Numbered from the stretch's first letter, positions 26,774-35,855 are shown. The stretch is 51,313 bases of DNA from an uncultured Bacteroidota bacterium (GCA_903844815.1 CAIMVD010000027.1:1-51313); one strand, 5' to 3'. Made by a program: numbers and translations. The notes: generated by a model from the sequence alone, not told the origin.

Positions 26774-27592
26774 ATGATCATTTTTCCAAAAGCAAAGATT
26801 AATATCGGCTTGCGCATAACAAAGAAAAGGCCGGACGGATTCCACGACATTGAGACTATTTTTTACCCAATAGATCTCAGTGATGCACTGGAGTTTACTG
26901 ATTCCTTTGAAGAGCCTCAGAGAGACATACTTACAGTTTCAGGAATAGAAACAGGTTGCATGCCTGATGATAACCTTGTAATGATGGCAGTTAGGAAACT
27001 CCGGGAGAGGTTCACCTTTCCCTTTCTTAAAATACATCTCCATAAAGCCGTTCCTTCAGGTGCAGGTCTGGGCGGGGGATCATCCGATGCCGCTTTTTTT
27101 CTTAAGAGCGTTGACAGACATTATAACCTTCAGGCAGGGACCGGTATACTGAACGCACTTGCGCTGGAACTTGGCAGCGACTGTCCTTTTTTTATAGAAG
27201 CAGTACCAGCACATGCAACAGGAAGGGGCGAAATATTGAATCCTGTCAGCCCTTTACTGTCAGGATTATACATCGTACTTCTTAATCCGGGTATCGGAAT
27301 TAATACCGGTGAAGCCTACAGGAATTGCAGGCCTTCAGAACCTGAAGAAAGTCTTCTCCTTCATTACAACCGTCCTGTTAATGAATGGAAAGATTTGATA
27401 TTCAATGATTTTGAAGACTATGCCTTTAAAAAGCATCCCGTTATAGGCGAAATAAAAAGCCGTTTATATGACTGCGGTGCCCTGTTCAGCTCCATGTCGG
27501 GCAGCGGATCCAGCGTTTTCGGCATTTTCATTATCAAACCAACACTTCCTCAGGAACTGAAAGATTACGTTATCTTTCAGGGATCGCTCTGA
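26774..27592 (+). CDS. ispE: 4-diphosphocytidyl-2-C-methyl-D-erythritol kinase IspE
   Basis: A 272-residue GHMP kinase of the non-mevalonate isoprenoid pathway. Catalytic K8 (FPKAKINIGL) and D136 (LGSDCPFF) are present, with the ATP loop PSGAGLGGGSSDAA near 94-107 and the late motif MSGSGSSVFG. A TATTTTTA box at 26750-26757 is a weak promoter. It converges with the biotin carrier gene, 7 bp away. Confidence 0.96.
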   Translation: MIIFPKAKINIGLRITKKRPDGFHDIETIFYPIDLSDALEFTDSFEEPQRDILTVSGIETGCMPDDNLVMMAVRKLRERFTFPFLKIHLHKAVPSGAGLGGGSSDAAFFLKSVDRHYNLQAGTGILNALALELGSDCPFFIEAVPAHATGRGEILNPVSPLLSGLYIVLLNPGIGINTGEAYRNCRPSEPEESLLLHYNRPVNEWKDLIFNDFEDYAFKKHPVIGEIKSRLYDCGALFSSMSGSGSSVFGIFIIKPTLPQELKDYVIFQGSL

Positions 27593-27599
27593 ATTCCGG

Positions 27600-27926
27600 T
27601 TATTCCAGTTCAATAAGCAGAGTCCCTTTTGATACCCGGTCACCCTTGCTCACCGGAATGCTTTTTACCCTTCCTTCAATACCGCATTTAAGGTTGTTCT
27701 GCATCTTCATTGCATCGAGAAGCATAAGTGTTTCCCCCTTTTTTACGTCATCTCCGGCCTTAACAAGTATTTCAAGCACGGTTCCGGGGATGAAACTTAA
27801 TATCCTCCTTGGGTCAGCAGGCTGATATGGCTTCCTCTTTTGAAACTTAGGGCTTATTCTGGTCTTGTATAAACTGGATTGAATATTTAAAAATCCAAGA
27901 TTTTCCTGGTTATCATGATTATCCAT
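27600..27926 (-). CDS. Biotin carboxyl carrier protein subunit
   Basis: A 108-residue protein. The C-terminal 70 residues are a biotinyl domain with the modified lysine K74 in DAMKM (usually EAMKM), on a hairpin between LMLL and QNNLK. The N-terminus has the KFQKRKPYQPADPRRILSFI text common to short Bacteroidota carriers. It should carry carboxybiotin for the carboxyltransferase encoded 32 bp upstream on the same strand. Together they are likely part of a methylmalonyl-CoA/propionyl-CoA carboxylase or decarboxylase. No biotin carboxylase gene is in the window. Confidence 0.92.
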   Translation of the reverse strand: MDNHDNQENLGFLNIQSSLYKTRISPKFQKRKPYQPADPRRILSFIPGTVLEILVKAGDDVKKGETLMLLDAMKMQNNLKCGIEGRVKSIPVSKGDRVSKGTLLIELE

Positions 27927-27958
27927 ACATTTACATTTAAATTATTAAGAGCATCTGA

Positions 27959-29503
27959 TCAGAAAGGGGGAAGTCCATGTTTTTTGTGTGGCATGGAAAC
28001 ATCCTTGTTGCCTGACACTTCTATCGAGTGAAGCAGGAATTTTCTTGTTTCTGAAGGCTCTATTACGGCATCCACATATCCTCTGGAGGCAGCAACATAT
28101 GGATTGGCGAACTTCGCCTTGTACTCTTCAACCTTTTGTTTTCTCATGCCATCGGGGTCTTTTGCCGATAAGATCTCTTTCCGGAATATTATATTAGCAG
28201 CTCCTTCGGGGCCCATTACAGCAATCTCAGCCGAAGGCCAGGCGAAAACAAAATCAGCACCCAGATGCCTTGAGCTCATGGCAATATATCCTCCTCCGTA
28301 TGCTTTCCTGAGAATGACTGTAAGCTTCGGAACGGTGGCTTCGCTGTAGGCATAAAGTACCTTTGCGCCATGCCTTATCACACCTGCATGTTCCTGGTCA
28401 ACCCCCGGCAGATAACCTGGAAGATCAACAAGGGTGATAAGCGGTATATTGAAGGCGTCGCAGTAACGTATGAATCTTGCAGCCTTATCGGAGGAGTCGA
28501 CATCGAGGACACCTGCCATTTCGAGAGGCTGGTTTGCAACAAATCCAACTGTTCGTCCGCCCATCCGGCCAAACCCGATAACGATGTTTTTGGCATACAT
28601 CTCCATTATCTCAAAGAAGTCGGATTTGTCGACTATTGCCCTTATTACGTTTTTAACATCATACGGGAGGGTCGGATCTTCCGGCACGATTTTATTAATG
28701 TTGTATTCGGGCAGGGGTTCTCCGGGTTCGAACGCCAAAGCCTTCTGCGAGTTGTTCCAGGGTATAAAGGTTATGAGCTTCTTTATCTGGTCGAAGCACT
28801 CCTCCTCGCTCATCGCAAAGAAGTGGGCATTTCCGGTAACTTCGCTATGAACCCTTGCACCGCCAAGGTCTTCCATCGAGATCTCTTCGCCAAGTACTGT
28901 TTTAATAACCTCAGGACCCGTTATGAACATCTTCGAAATATTGTCAACAACAAATACGAAGTCGGTGAGGGCAGGAGAATATACGGCACCTCCGGCGCAG
29001 GGCCCGAGAATAACCGAAAGTTGGGGAATAACCCCGCTTGAAATGGTGTTCCGGAAGAAGATCTCACCATAACCAGCAAGAGAGTTAACTCCCTCCTGAA
29101 TCCTTGCTCCTCCTGAGTCATTTATCCCTATGAGGGGAATCCTCATTTTAAGGGCATGATCCATTATTTTTGTGATCTTTCTCGAATGCATTAGTCCAAG
29201 CGATCCCCCGGCCACGGTAAAATCCTGAGCATAAATGGCCACAGGAGCTCCGTAAATTGTACCTGAACCAATTATCACGCCATCGGTAGGCAGCGATTTC
29301 TTGTCCATGTCGAAATCACGGGCATCATGCTCCACGAAAAGATCGTACTCATTAAATGAATTCTCATCAAGAAGTGCCATAATTCTTTCGCGGGCAGTGC
29401 GTTTCCCCATAGCCTTCTGTTTCTCAATAGCTTGTTCTCCACCGCCGAGATGGAGTTTTTCGCGCTTTTCCTGTAGTTCGCGTAACTTTTTGCTGATTGC
29501 CAT
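27959..29503 (-). CDS. mmdA: Biotin-dependent acyl-CoA carboxyltransferase beta
   Basis: A 514-residue carboxyltransferase of the propionyl-CoA carboxylase beta / methylmalonyl-CoA decarboxylase alpha family. Crotonase-fold halves show GGSLGLMHSRKI and GINDSGGARIQEGV in the N-terminal half and DLPGYLPGVDQEH plus the AMSSRHLGADFVFAWPSAEI region in the C-terminal half. It transfers CO2 between acyl-CoA and carboxybiotin. Its neighbour is the biotin carrier. MeaB at 6627 supports an active methylmalonyl-CoA branch for propionate. Whether it decarboxylates (sodium pump) or carboxylates cannot be decided here, since no membrane beta subunit is adjacent. Confidence 0.93.
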   Translation of the reverse strand: MAISKKLRELQEKREKLHLGGGEQAIEKQKAMGKRTARERIMALLDENSFNEYDLFVEHDARDFDMDKKSLPTDGVIIGSGTIYGAPVAIYAQDFTVAGGSLGLMHSRKITKIMDHALKMRIPLIGINDSGGARIQEGVNSLAGYGEIFFRNTISSGVIPQLSVILGPCAGGAVYSPALTDFVFVVDNISKMFITGPEVIKTVLGEEISMEDLGGARVHSEVTGNAHFFAMSEEECFDQIKKLITFIPWNNSQKALAFEPGEPLPEYNINKIVPEDPTLPYDVKNVIRAIVDKSDFFEIMEMYAKNIVIGFGRMGGRTVGFVANQPLEMAGVLDVDSSDKAARFIRYCDAFNIPLITLVDLPGYLPGVDQEHAGVIRHGAKVLYAYSEATVPKLTVILRKAYGGGYIAMSSRHLGADFVFAWPSAEIAVMGPEGAANIIFRKEILSAKDPDGMRKQKVEEYKAKFANPYVAASRGYVDAVIEPSETRKFLLHSIEVSGNKDVSMPHKKHGLPPF

Positions 29504-29551
29504 CGAATGTTTTTTTGGTTGTATTATTATTTTGATATAGGATACGGATTA

Positions 29552-30688
29552 TTATTTTGGTGCCATCCTGTAAAGAACAAGGGCGACCACCGCGTATATT
29601 AAATTAGGGATCCACATAGCCAGCATCGGCCCAAGGCTTCCCTTGAGTGAAAACTGCGATGCGAACTGCTGGAAGAGTATGTACGAAAAACTTAGTATCA
29701 GGCCTATTCCTATATTCATGCCAATACCTCCCCTTATCTTTCGCGACGAAAGCGTGACACCAATCAGGGTGAGAATAAAAACTGCAAAAGGACTAGCAAA
29801 CCTCCTGTACTTTTCAATAAGAAACAACTTCAGCTCATCTGATCCCTGGAGCCTGAGAAGACTGATATAATCATTAAGCTCCCTGAAGGTCATGGTGCCA
29901 ACATATCCGGGATCACGCGAAAAATCCATAGGATTTATTGTAAGTGTTGTGTCGATCCTGCTTCCCCTTGTTATGATCTCCTCATTGTCCTTTATTTCGC
30001 GAATGTAATAATTGATAGCAGTCCACTTATGAAGCGCTGTATCAAATAAAACAGATGAAGCCGACAGTTTTGAGACAAGCCTGTTGCTGTCGTTGAATTT
30101 TTCTATTGTAAAGTTCATTCCCCTGTTACTTATAGGGTTGTAACTCCCCATATACACATTAATATTTGGAAATACCTGCCTGTGTATACTTTCTACTGTC
30201 ACTCTCCTGCTTGACGAACGGTAGTATTTGCCTTCAAATTCCATCCTTCTTCTGTTTGCACCGGGGATAACGAAATTTGTAAGGAAGAAAGCAAAAGATG
30301 CGATTACAAGGGCTGAGATAAAATAAGGCCACATCATCCTGAGGAAACTCATTCCGCTGTTAAGAATTGCTATTATCTCGGTATTGGCTGCCATCTTCGA
30401 AGTGAAGAAAATGACAGCAATGAAAACAAAAAGGGGTGCAAACAAAGTTCCAAAATAGGGAATGAAATTCAGATAGTAATCGAATAATATGGCTTTTAAA
30501 GGCGCCTGCTTTTCCATGAAATTATCGATCTTCTCGGCAAAGTCGAATACAACCGCAATGGTGAGTATAAGCAAAATGCAGAAGAAGAAAGTACCGAGAA
30601 ACTTCTTTATAATATACTTGTCAATACGTCTTACTTTCAGAAGGCTTATAAGCGCTCCGAGAGTTTTTTTATCATTGAGTCTTTCCAT
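29552..30688 (-). CDS. LptF/LptG family LPS export permease
   Basis: A 378-residue integral membrane protein of the YjgP/YjgQ family. Three membrane segments lie in the first 120 residues, then a periplasmic beta-jellyroll (about 130-270), then three C-terminal segments. These permeases work with LptB to pull lipopolysaccharide out of the inner membrane. The sequence alone does not tell LptF from LptG. The start at 30688 overlaps the end of tgt by 43 bp in another frame; no later Met gives a sensible N-terminus, so this overlap is probably real and implies coupled translation. Confidence 0.9.
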   Translation of the reverse strand: MERLNDKKTLGALISLLKVRRIDKYIIKKFLGTFFFCILLILTIAVVFDFAEKIDNFMEKQAPLKAILFDYYLNFIPYFGTLFAPLFVFIAVIFFTSKMAANTEIIAILNSGMSFLRMMWPYFISALVIASFAFFLTNFVIPGANRRRMEFEGKYYRSSSRRVTVESIHRQVFPNINVYMGSYNPISNRGMNFTIEKFNDSNRLVSKLSASSVLFDTALHKWTAINYYIREIKDNEEIITRGSRIDTTLTINPMDFSRDPGYVGTMTFRELNDYISLLRLQGSDELKLFLIEKYRRFASPFAVFILTLIGVTLSSRKIRGGIGMNIGIGLILSFSYILFQQFASQFSLKGSLGPMLAMWIPNLIYAVVALVLYRMAPK

Positions 30689-31773
30689 ATCTTGAAATTA
30701 CCCTCTTCAATTTTTTTCCTTGCATCTCCAACAAGTTTCAGATAGAAGGCCAGGTTGTGAATGCTTGCAATCTGGGCGCCAAGGTTCTCCCCCGACATTA
30801 CAAGGTGTCGAAGGTAAGCTTTTGAGTACTGAAGGCTAACCATTGAAGGGCCTTCGGGATCAATAGGATTGAAATCGTCAATCCACTTCCTGTTCCTTAT
30901 ATTAATCGTTCCCTCACTTGTAAAGAGCATCCCGTTTCTTCCGTTACGTGTAGGCATTACGCAATCGAACATATCAATTCCCCTGTCGATTGCCTCAAGC
31001 AGATTTACCGGAGTACCCACACCCATGAGGTAACGCGGTTTATCGTCGGGAAGTATTGCATTAACGATTTCAATTGTTCTGTACATCTCTTCGGCGGGTT
31101 CCCCTACCGATAATCCGCCAATAGCATTTCCTGCCAGACCCGCTGAGGCCACCTTCTCTGCTGACATTTTCCGGAGATCATCAAAGACTCCACCCTGAAC
31201 GATCGGGAACAGGTACTGGTCATGCCCCCACAGAGGATCCGTTTCATTAAAATGTGCTACAGCCCTGTCGAGCCACCTGTGGGTTAATGCAACCGACTTC
31301 CTGGCATAATCGTAATCGCAAGGCCATGGAGCGCATTCATCAAAAGCCATTATAATATCTGCTCCGATAATCCTCTGAATGTCAACAGTATTCTCGGGAG
31401 TAAAAACATGACGCGAACCATCAATATGAGATTTAAAAACGGCACCCTCTTCAGTTAACTTCCTGTTGCCTGAGAGTGAGAATACCTGGTAACCTCCACT
31501 GTCGGTAAGTATGGGGCGGTCCCACGACATAAATTTATGCAATCCGCCAGCGGCCTTCATTATATCGGTTCCGGGACGAAGATAAAGATGATAAGTGTTG
31601 CCGAGAATTATTTTCGCATTTATATCTTCTGCCAGGTCGCGCTGAAGTATCCCTTTTACGGTGCCTGCGGTTCCGACAGGCATAAAAATAGGAGTAGGAA
31701 TATCGCCGTGTGCAGTCTTAAGCAAACCTGTCCGTGCTCCGGTATCTTTATCCCTGCTCTGAATTATGAACAT
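30646..31773 (-). CDS. tgt: tRNA-guanine transglycosylase without Zn cysteines
   Basis: A 375-residue enzyme that swaps guanine-34 of certain tRNAs for the queuosine precursor. Catalytic motifs are present: ILTDSGGYQVFSLS near 90-103 and DMFDCVMPTRNGRNG with the nucleophile region. The usual zinc site of bacterial Tgt, CxCxxC followed by a late His, is replaced by DPEGPSMVSLQYSKAYLRHL, which keeps the alignment but has none of the three cysteines; the later IHNL histidine remains. I recall the same loss in other Bacteroidota. It overlaps the downstream permease gene. A perfect -7 box lies upstream at 31803-31796. Confidence 0.95.
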   Translation of the reverse strand: MFIIQSRDKDTGARTGLLKTAHGDIPTPIFMPVGTAGTVKGILQRDLAEDINAKIILGNTYHLYLRPGTDIMKAAGGLHKFMSWDRPILTDSGGYQVFSLSGNRKLTEEGAVFKSHIDGSRHVFTPENTVDIQRIIGADIIMAFDECAPWPCDYDYARKSVALTHRWLDRAVAHFNETDPLWGHDQYLFPIVQGGVFDDLRKMSAEKVASAGLAGNAIGGLSVGEPAEEMYRTIEIVNAILPDDKPRYLMGVGTPVNLLEAIDRGIDMFDCVMPTRNGRNGMLFTSEGTINIRNRKWIDDFNPIDPEGPSMVSLQYSKAYLRHLVMSGENLGAQIASIHNLAFYLKLVGDARKKIEEGNFKIWKDSMIKKLSERL

Positions 31774-31795
31774 TTTTCTGATTTTTTTTGAAGCA

Positions 31796-31803
31796 CAAAT
31801 GTA
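31796..31803 (-). promoter_or_regulatory. -7 box TACATTTG for tgt
   Basis: An exact minus-strand TAnnTTTG match about 25 nt before the tgt ATG. No clear -33 partner. Confidence 0.45.
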
Positions 31804-31893
31804 ATTCTTCCATACGGCCTTCTAAAATTATAGGAAGAATTTTTTTTGCATTCCGATTATCTTATTAATATTGCTTCCTCTTAAAAGAGTAAG

Positions 31894-33024
31894 ATGCCAG
31901 ATTATAATAATATTATTCTCTTCACTGTTTTTTCAATTTTAGCCACAGCGGCTTCAATCCAGCTTTTCTACTATTTTTTCTTCTATCTTGCTGTATATGT
32001 GCATAAACCTGCAAAAATAAACACAAGGAAAGAACCTATTTCAATTATCATCTGTGCCCGAAATGAAGCCGAAAACCTCAGGAATTTCCTGCCTTCGGTT
32101 CTTGAACAGGATTACCCCGATTATGAGGTTATTGTCGTAAACGACTGCTCCGAAGACAATTCATATGAAATACTTGGAGAATTCCTTAAAAAATATCCTC
32201 ATCTGAAAATTTCTACAGTCAATAAGGATCCAAAATTTACTCATTTTAAAAGATTTGCTCAATTTATTGGTATTAAGGCTGCAAAAAATGACATCCTTCT
32301 CTTCACCGATGCTGATTGCCATCCTGAATCGGATAAATGGATAGAAAAAATGACATCTCATGTGGATGACAAGTTCACATTCGTTCTTGGATACGGAGGT
32401 TATCATTCAGGGAAAGGGCTGCTGAACAAGTATGTTAGATATGACTGTATGACAATAGCTATGCAGTACCTGGGCATGGCAATACGTGGAGTCCCTTATA
32501 TGGGTGTCGGGCGCAATCTGGTATACCGCAGGTCAGTTTTTTTTGAAAATAAAGGATTTGGATCTCATAACCATCTTGTTTCCGGTGATGATGACCTGTT
32601 CGTCAATTCAAATGCTTCACGAAAAACGACATGTGTCGAATTCGGCGATGGTTCACATACAAGGTCGGTGCCGGTTACAACTCTGAAAGCCTGGGTAACA
32701 CAAAAGAAAAGACATCTCACTACTGCTCCTTATTACAGGCCAAGCCATAAAGTACTACTGGCCACAGAACCTCTCACAAGAGTCTTGTTTTATACCTCAT
32801 TTACAAGCCTTTGCATCACTAATTTTTTTCTTCCTTTTACTCTTGCGATCTTTGGTTTAAGGCTTATAACCCAGATAACCGTTTTATCGCTCGTTCAGAA
32901 AAAGCTTAAAGAACCCGGATTGCTGCTATATTCAATATTTTTTGATATCTTTTCGCCGGTCATCAATGGGATTCTCTATTTAAGCAATTCGGGGAACAAG
33001 CGAATGTACAGTGCATGGAAGTGA
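31894..33024 (+). CDS. Family 2 glycosyltransferase, membrane-bound
   Basis: A 376-residue GT-A enzyme with one N-terminal membrane segment (about 8-34) and two near the C-terminus (about 300-345). Nucleotide-sugar binding text PISIIICARNEAENLRNF and VVNDCSEDNS is followed by the metal motif DADCHP, acceptor region GVGRNLVYRRS, GDDDLF and a QKKRHL basic motif close to the processive QxxRW signature. The sugar and acceptor are unknown. Its last 10 bp overlap the sigma-factor gene, so they are one transcript. Confidence 0.9.
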   Translation: MPDYNNIILFTVFSILATAASIQLFYYFFFYLAVYVHKPAKINTRKEPISIIICARNEAENLRNFLPSVLEQDYPDYEVIVVNDCSEDNSYEILGEFLKKYPHLKISTVNKDPKFTHFKRFAQFIGIKAAKNDILLFTDADCHPESDKWIEKMTSHVDDKFTFVLGYGGYHSGKGLLNKYVRYDCMTIAMQYLGMAIRGVPYMGVGRNLVYRRSVFFENKGFGSHNHLVSGDDDLFVNSNASRKTTCVEFGDGSHTRSVPVTTLKAWVTQKKRHLTTAPYYRPSHKVLLATEPLTRVLFYTSFTSLCITNFFLPFTLAIFGLRLITQITVLSLVQKKLKEPGLLLYSIFFDIFSPVINGILYLSNSGNKRMYSAWK

Positions 33025-33611
33025 ATAATTCTCTATCGGACAAGGCAAAGAGTGACCTTCTGCTAGTAGAACAGGCAAAAAAAGGTCAGGAAAAGGCCTT
33101 TGCCTCCCTTATGAATCGCTATAAGGATTCCATCTACTTCATGCTCCTTAAGATGGTAAACAATGCCTCAGATGCCGAAGATCTGACTATCGAAGCCTTT
33201 GGAAAAGCATTCAGAAGTCTCGATTCATATACTCCAAAGTTTGCATTCAGCACCTGGCTTTTTAAGATTGCCACAAACAATTGTGTCGACTTTATAAGGA
33301 AGAAGCAGTTTGCCCCCATTCCTTTCGATCATATGCAGGATAATCTCGATAATGTAACTGCAAATATTCAATCCGACCTTCCCGATCCTGAAGAATCGCT
33401 GATAATCCACCAAAAGATAGCTGCTTTAAAGGATATCCTTAACCTGCTTAAACCCAGGTACAAGGCCCTGATCGAACTCAGGTACTATAAGGAGTATTCA
33501 TATGAGGAGATCTCAGCTGAACTTAATCTGCCAATAGGAACTGTGAAAGCACAGCTATTTCGTGCGAAAAGCCTTTTATACAACATTTTAATTAAAACAG
33601 GAAACATCTGA
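33015..33611 (+). CDS. ECF-type RNA polymerase sigma factor
   Basis: A 198-residue sigma factor with region 2 (about 22-90: FASLMNRYKDSIYFMLLKMV, SDAEDLTIEAFGKAF, FSTWLFKIATNNCVDFIRKK) and region 4 (about 135-190: LLKPRYKALIELRYYKEYSY, IGTVKAQLFRAKSLL). There is no sigma 3 or 1.1. No anti-sigma gene is adjacent, unusual for an ECF factor; it sits between a glycosyltransferase it overlaps by 10 bp and rsmG, whose ATG shares one base with its TGA stop. Its position among growth genes suggests housekeeping use, an inference. Confidence 0.93.
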   Translation: MEVNNSLSDKAKSDLLLVEQAKKGQEKAFASLMNRYKDSIYFMLLKMVNNASDAEDLTIEAFGKAFRSLDSYTPKFAFSTWLFKIATNNCVDFIRKKQFAPIPFDHMQDNLDNVTANIQSDLPDPEESLIIHQKIAALKDILNLLKPRYKALIELRYYKEYSYEEISAELNLPIGTVKAQLFRAKSLLYNILIKTGNI

Positions 33612-34234
33612 TGGTTGAATCCGTTTCCAGATATTTTCCAAATCTGAGCGATATCCAGATTGAGCAGATGTCAATGCTGCCTGAGATCTACGGAAGATGG
33701 AACAGCATGATTAATGTTATCTCGAGGAAGGACATGGACAACTTCGTTGTTCACCATCTTCTTCATTCCCTGTCCCTGGGGAAAGCAATTGACTTCACCC
33801 CCGGAACAACGATCCTAGATGTTGGCACAGGAGGCGGATTCCCGGGAATTCCACTTGCAATAATGTTTCCTGAAGTTGAATTTACCCTTATGGATTCAAT
33901 TGAAAAGAAGATTAAGGTAGTTTCTGCCGTAGCTGAAGAACTTAAACTTACAAATGTTCATCCTTCCCGCAAAAGGGTTGAGGAGGAAAAAAGCAAATAC
34001 AACTTTGTTGTGAGCCGGGCCGTCACTGACTTTCCCTCTTTTGTAACCCTTACTTCAAAAAATATTCGCAAGAAAGGAAACAATTCTCACCGAAATGGCA
34101 TTTTATGCCTTAAGGGAGGAGACCTTACCGAAGAACTCGCTAAATTTCGCAACAGAATTGTGGTGTGGAACATCGGAGATTTTTTTCCCGAGCCATTCTT
34201 TGATACCAAAAGAATTGTATATCTGCCTGTTTGA
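33611..34234 (+). CDS. rsmG: 16S rRNA G527 N7-methyltransferase RsmG
   Basis: A 207-residue Rossmann methyltransferase. The SAM motif ILDVGTGGGFPGIPLA lies at 68-83 and SRAVTDFPSF near residue 137. The family adds the 7-methyl group to G527 of 16S rRNA. The start ATG overlaps the stop of the sigma-factor gene by one base (ATGA), so its translation is coupled. Length is normal. Confidence 0.95.
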   Translation: MVESVSRYFPNLSDIQIEQMSMLPEIYGRWNSMINVISRKDMDNFVVHHLLHSLSLGKAIDFTPGTTILDVGTGGGFPGIPLAIMFPEVEFTLMDSIEKKIKVVSAVAEELKLTNVHPSRKRVEEEKSKYNFVVSRAVTDFPSFVTLTSKNIRKKGNNSHRNGILCLKGGDLTEELAKFRNRIVVWNIGDFFPEPFFDTKRIVYLPV

Positions 34235-34283
34235 TTTTTTTTAAAAAAAACATCTCTCCGGTTTTTATATTTGAAAAAAGTAC

Positions 34284-34291
34284 TACATTTG
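34284..34291 (+). promoter_or_regulatory. -7 box TACATTTG for rpmH
   Basis: An exact TAnnTTTG match 43 nt before the rpmH ATG; a T/A-rich stretch lies upstream but no correctly spaced TTTG. Confidence 0.5.
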
Positions 34292-34334
34292 CATTCTCAA
34301 ATCAGATAGTAAGTCAATAAATATAATTGAAAAG

Positions 34335-34493
34335 ATGAAACGGACATTTCAGCCATCAAGAAGGAAAAGAGCAAACAAGCACGGTTTCAGGGAAAGAATG
34401 TCGACACCAAACGGCAGAAGAGTTCTTGCATCACGCAGGGCTAAAGGAAGAAAAAAACTTACAGTATCTCCGGAACTTAAATTAAAAGGATAG
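34335..34493 (+). CDS. rpmH: Ribosomal protein bL34
   Basis: A 52-residue basic protein starting [18 protein letters not shown] and containing [20 protein letters not shown], the invariant core of bL34 in the large ribosomal subunit. It is flanked by its own -7 box and a terminator, so it is probably transcribed alone. It is not next to rnpA or dnaA here, unlike in Proteobacteria and Firmicutes. Confidence 0.98.
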   Translation: MKRTFQPSRRKRANKHGFRERMSTPNGRRVLASRRAKGRKKLTVSPELKLKG

Positions 34494-34515
34494 TATATTT
34501 CTAATATAAAATCTT

Positions 34516-34543
34516 AAAGGTGTCTCTTTCAGGCACCTTTTTT
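34516..34543 (+). terminator. Intrinsic terminator after rpmH
   Basis: AAAGGTGTC (34516-34524), 7-nt loop, GGCACCTTT (34532-34540), then further T. A 9-bp stem with one G-T pair, 22 bp after the stop. Confidence 0.85.
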
Positions 34544-34630
34544 CTATTACAATTTTTCTGCAATTCCATTGAAATGTTCAGCTTATTATTCGTTTGAAGA
34601 TTTGAAATGATCTTCCTGGCACAATATTCT

Positions 34631-34638
34631 TAACTTTG
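34631..34638 (+). promoter_or_regulatory. -7 box TAACTTTG for mqnE
   Basis: An exact TAnnTTTG match 20 nt before the mqnE ATG. TTTG occurs at 34601-34604, 26 nt upstream, longer than usual. Confidence 0.5.
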
Positions 34639-34658
34639 CTGCCTCAAATTTCAAAATA

Positions 34659-35768
34659 ATGGCAGAACTTATAAATCTTATTAAAGATACCGATCTTCAG
34701 AAAATATCAGCAAAGATAGCCTCTAACGAACGTATCACGCCCGAAGAGGGTCTGTTGCTGTTTAAAAAGGCAGATCTGCCTCTTCTCGGCTTGCTTTCAG
34801 GAATTGTCAGGCGCAGGCTTAATGGAAATTTTGCATACTTCAACCGCAATTTCCATATTGAACCAACAAATAAATGCATTTACAACTGCCGCTTCTGTTC
34901 ATACCACAAGCCTGAAGGAGATCCGGAGAGCTGGGAATTCAGCCAGTCTGAAATGCTCGATATAGTTAAAAGATTTGATAACAAAAATGTGACGGAAGTT
35001 CACATAGTAGGCGGTGTCCATCCTTCATACGACCTCCATTACTGGGGTTCTCTGATAAAAAAGATAAAGGAACACAGGCCCTCGCTTCATGTAAAGGCAT
35101 TTTCGGCAGTAGAGCTTGAATACATGATAACAAAAGCAGGCTGTACAATAGAGGAAGGGTTGATACTCTTAAAGGAATATGGCCTCGATTCAATCCCCGG
35201 CGGAGGCGCTGAAATCTTCGACGAAGAACTCAGAAAGATGATCTGCGATGAAAAGGCTTCATCGCAGATGTGGCTTAATATCCATGAAAAGGCTCATCAG
35301 CTGGGTATTTCATCAAATGCCACAATGCTCTACGGCCATATTGAAACCTATACTCACAGGATCGACCACCTCGAAAGGCTTCGTTCACTTCAGGATAAAA
35401 CCGGAGGTTTCAATGCATTCATTCCGCTCAAGTTTAAAAAGTCGAATAACAGCATGTCTTATCTTGGTGAAGTTAATGTCATCGAAGACCTCCGCAATTA
35501 TGCCGTATCGAGGATCTTTCTCGACAACTTCCCCCATATAAAGGCTTACTGGCCCATGACAGGCAAGGTGACTGCACAACTCTCTCTTTCATTTGGTGCC
35601 GATGATATGGATGGAACCATTGATGACACAACCAGGATCTATTCTATGGCAGGATCGGATGAAGGAAATCCTGCAATGACATCGGAAGATATAAGTACGC
35701 TAATACGCGAAGCCGGGTTTGTCCCTGCAGAAAGGGACTCTCTCTATAATACTATTCAGGCTGATTAA
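34659..35768 (+). CDS. mqnE: Aminodeoxyfutalosine synthase MqnE
   Basis: A 369-residue radical SAM enzyme of the futalosine route to menaquinone. The iron-sulfur motif CIYNCRFC gives C73, C77 and C80, preceded by FHIEPTNK. Other family text includes EVHIVGGVHPSYDLHYW, SIPGGGAEIF, TMLYGHIET and the C-terminal FGADDMDGTIDD, which fits MqnE better than MqnC. It joins carboxyvinyl-oxybenzoate with SAM to give aminodeoxyfutalosine. Its presence suggests respiratory menaquinone is made by this route and not by the Men pathway. It stands alone here with its own -7 box. Confidence 0.93.
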   Translation: MAELINLIKDTDLQKISAKIASNERITPEEGLLLFKKADLPLLGLLSGIVRRRLNGNFAYFNRNFHIEPTNKCIYNCRFCSYHKPEGDPESWEFSQSEMLDIVKRFDNKNVTEVHIVGGVHPSYDLHYWGSLIKKIKEHRPSLHVKAFSAVELEYMITKAGCTIEEGLILLKEYGLDSIPGGGAEIFDEELRKMICDEKASSQMWLNIHEKAHQLGISSNATMLYGHIETYTHRIDHLERLRSLQDKTGGFNAFIPLKFKKSNNSMSYLGEVNVIEDLRNYAVSRIFLDNFPHIKAYWPMTGKVTAQLSLSFGADDMDGTIDDTTRIYSMAGSDEGNPAMTSEDISTLIREAGFVPAERDSLYNTIQAD

Positions 35769-35819
35769 AGCTGTTATATGAAAAGGCAGAATCTCCGGTT
35801 TTTCTTATAATTTTATCAG

Positions 35820-35827
35820 TACCTTTG
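35820..35827 (+). promoter_or_regulatory. -7 box TACCTTTG for PASTA-T9SS-RluA operon
   Basis: An exact TAnnTTTG match 28 nt before the ATG at 35856. Upstream TTTTTC sits near the -33 position. Confidence 0.5.
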
Positions 35828-35855
35828 CGTTATTACTAATGTTCAATTAACAGGC

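Noticed and set aside
28370-29041. 223-codon plus-strand frame opposite the carboxyltransferase gene
   Set aside because: The minus strand encodes a complete carboxyltransferase; the opposite frame is long only because of codon bias.
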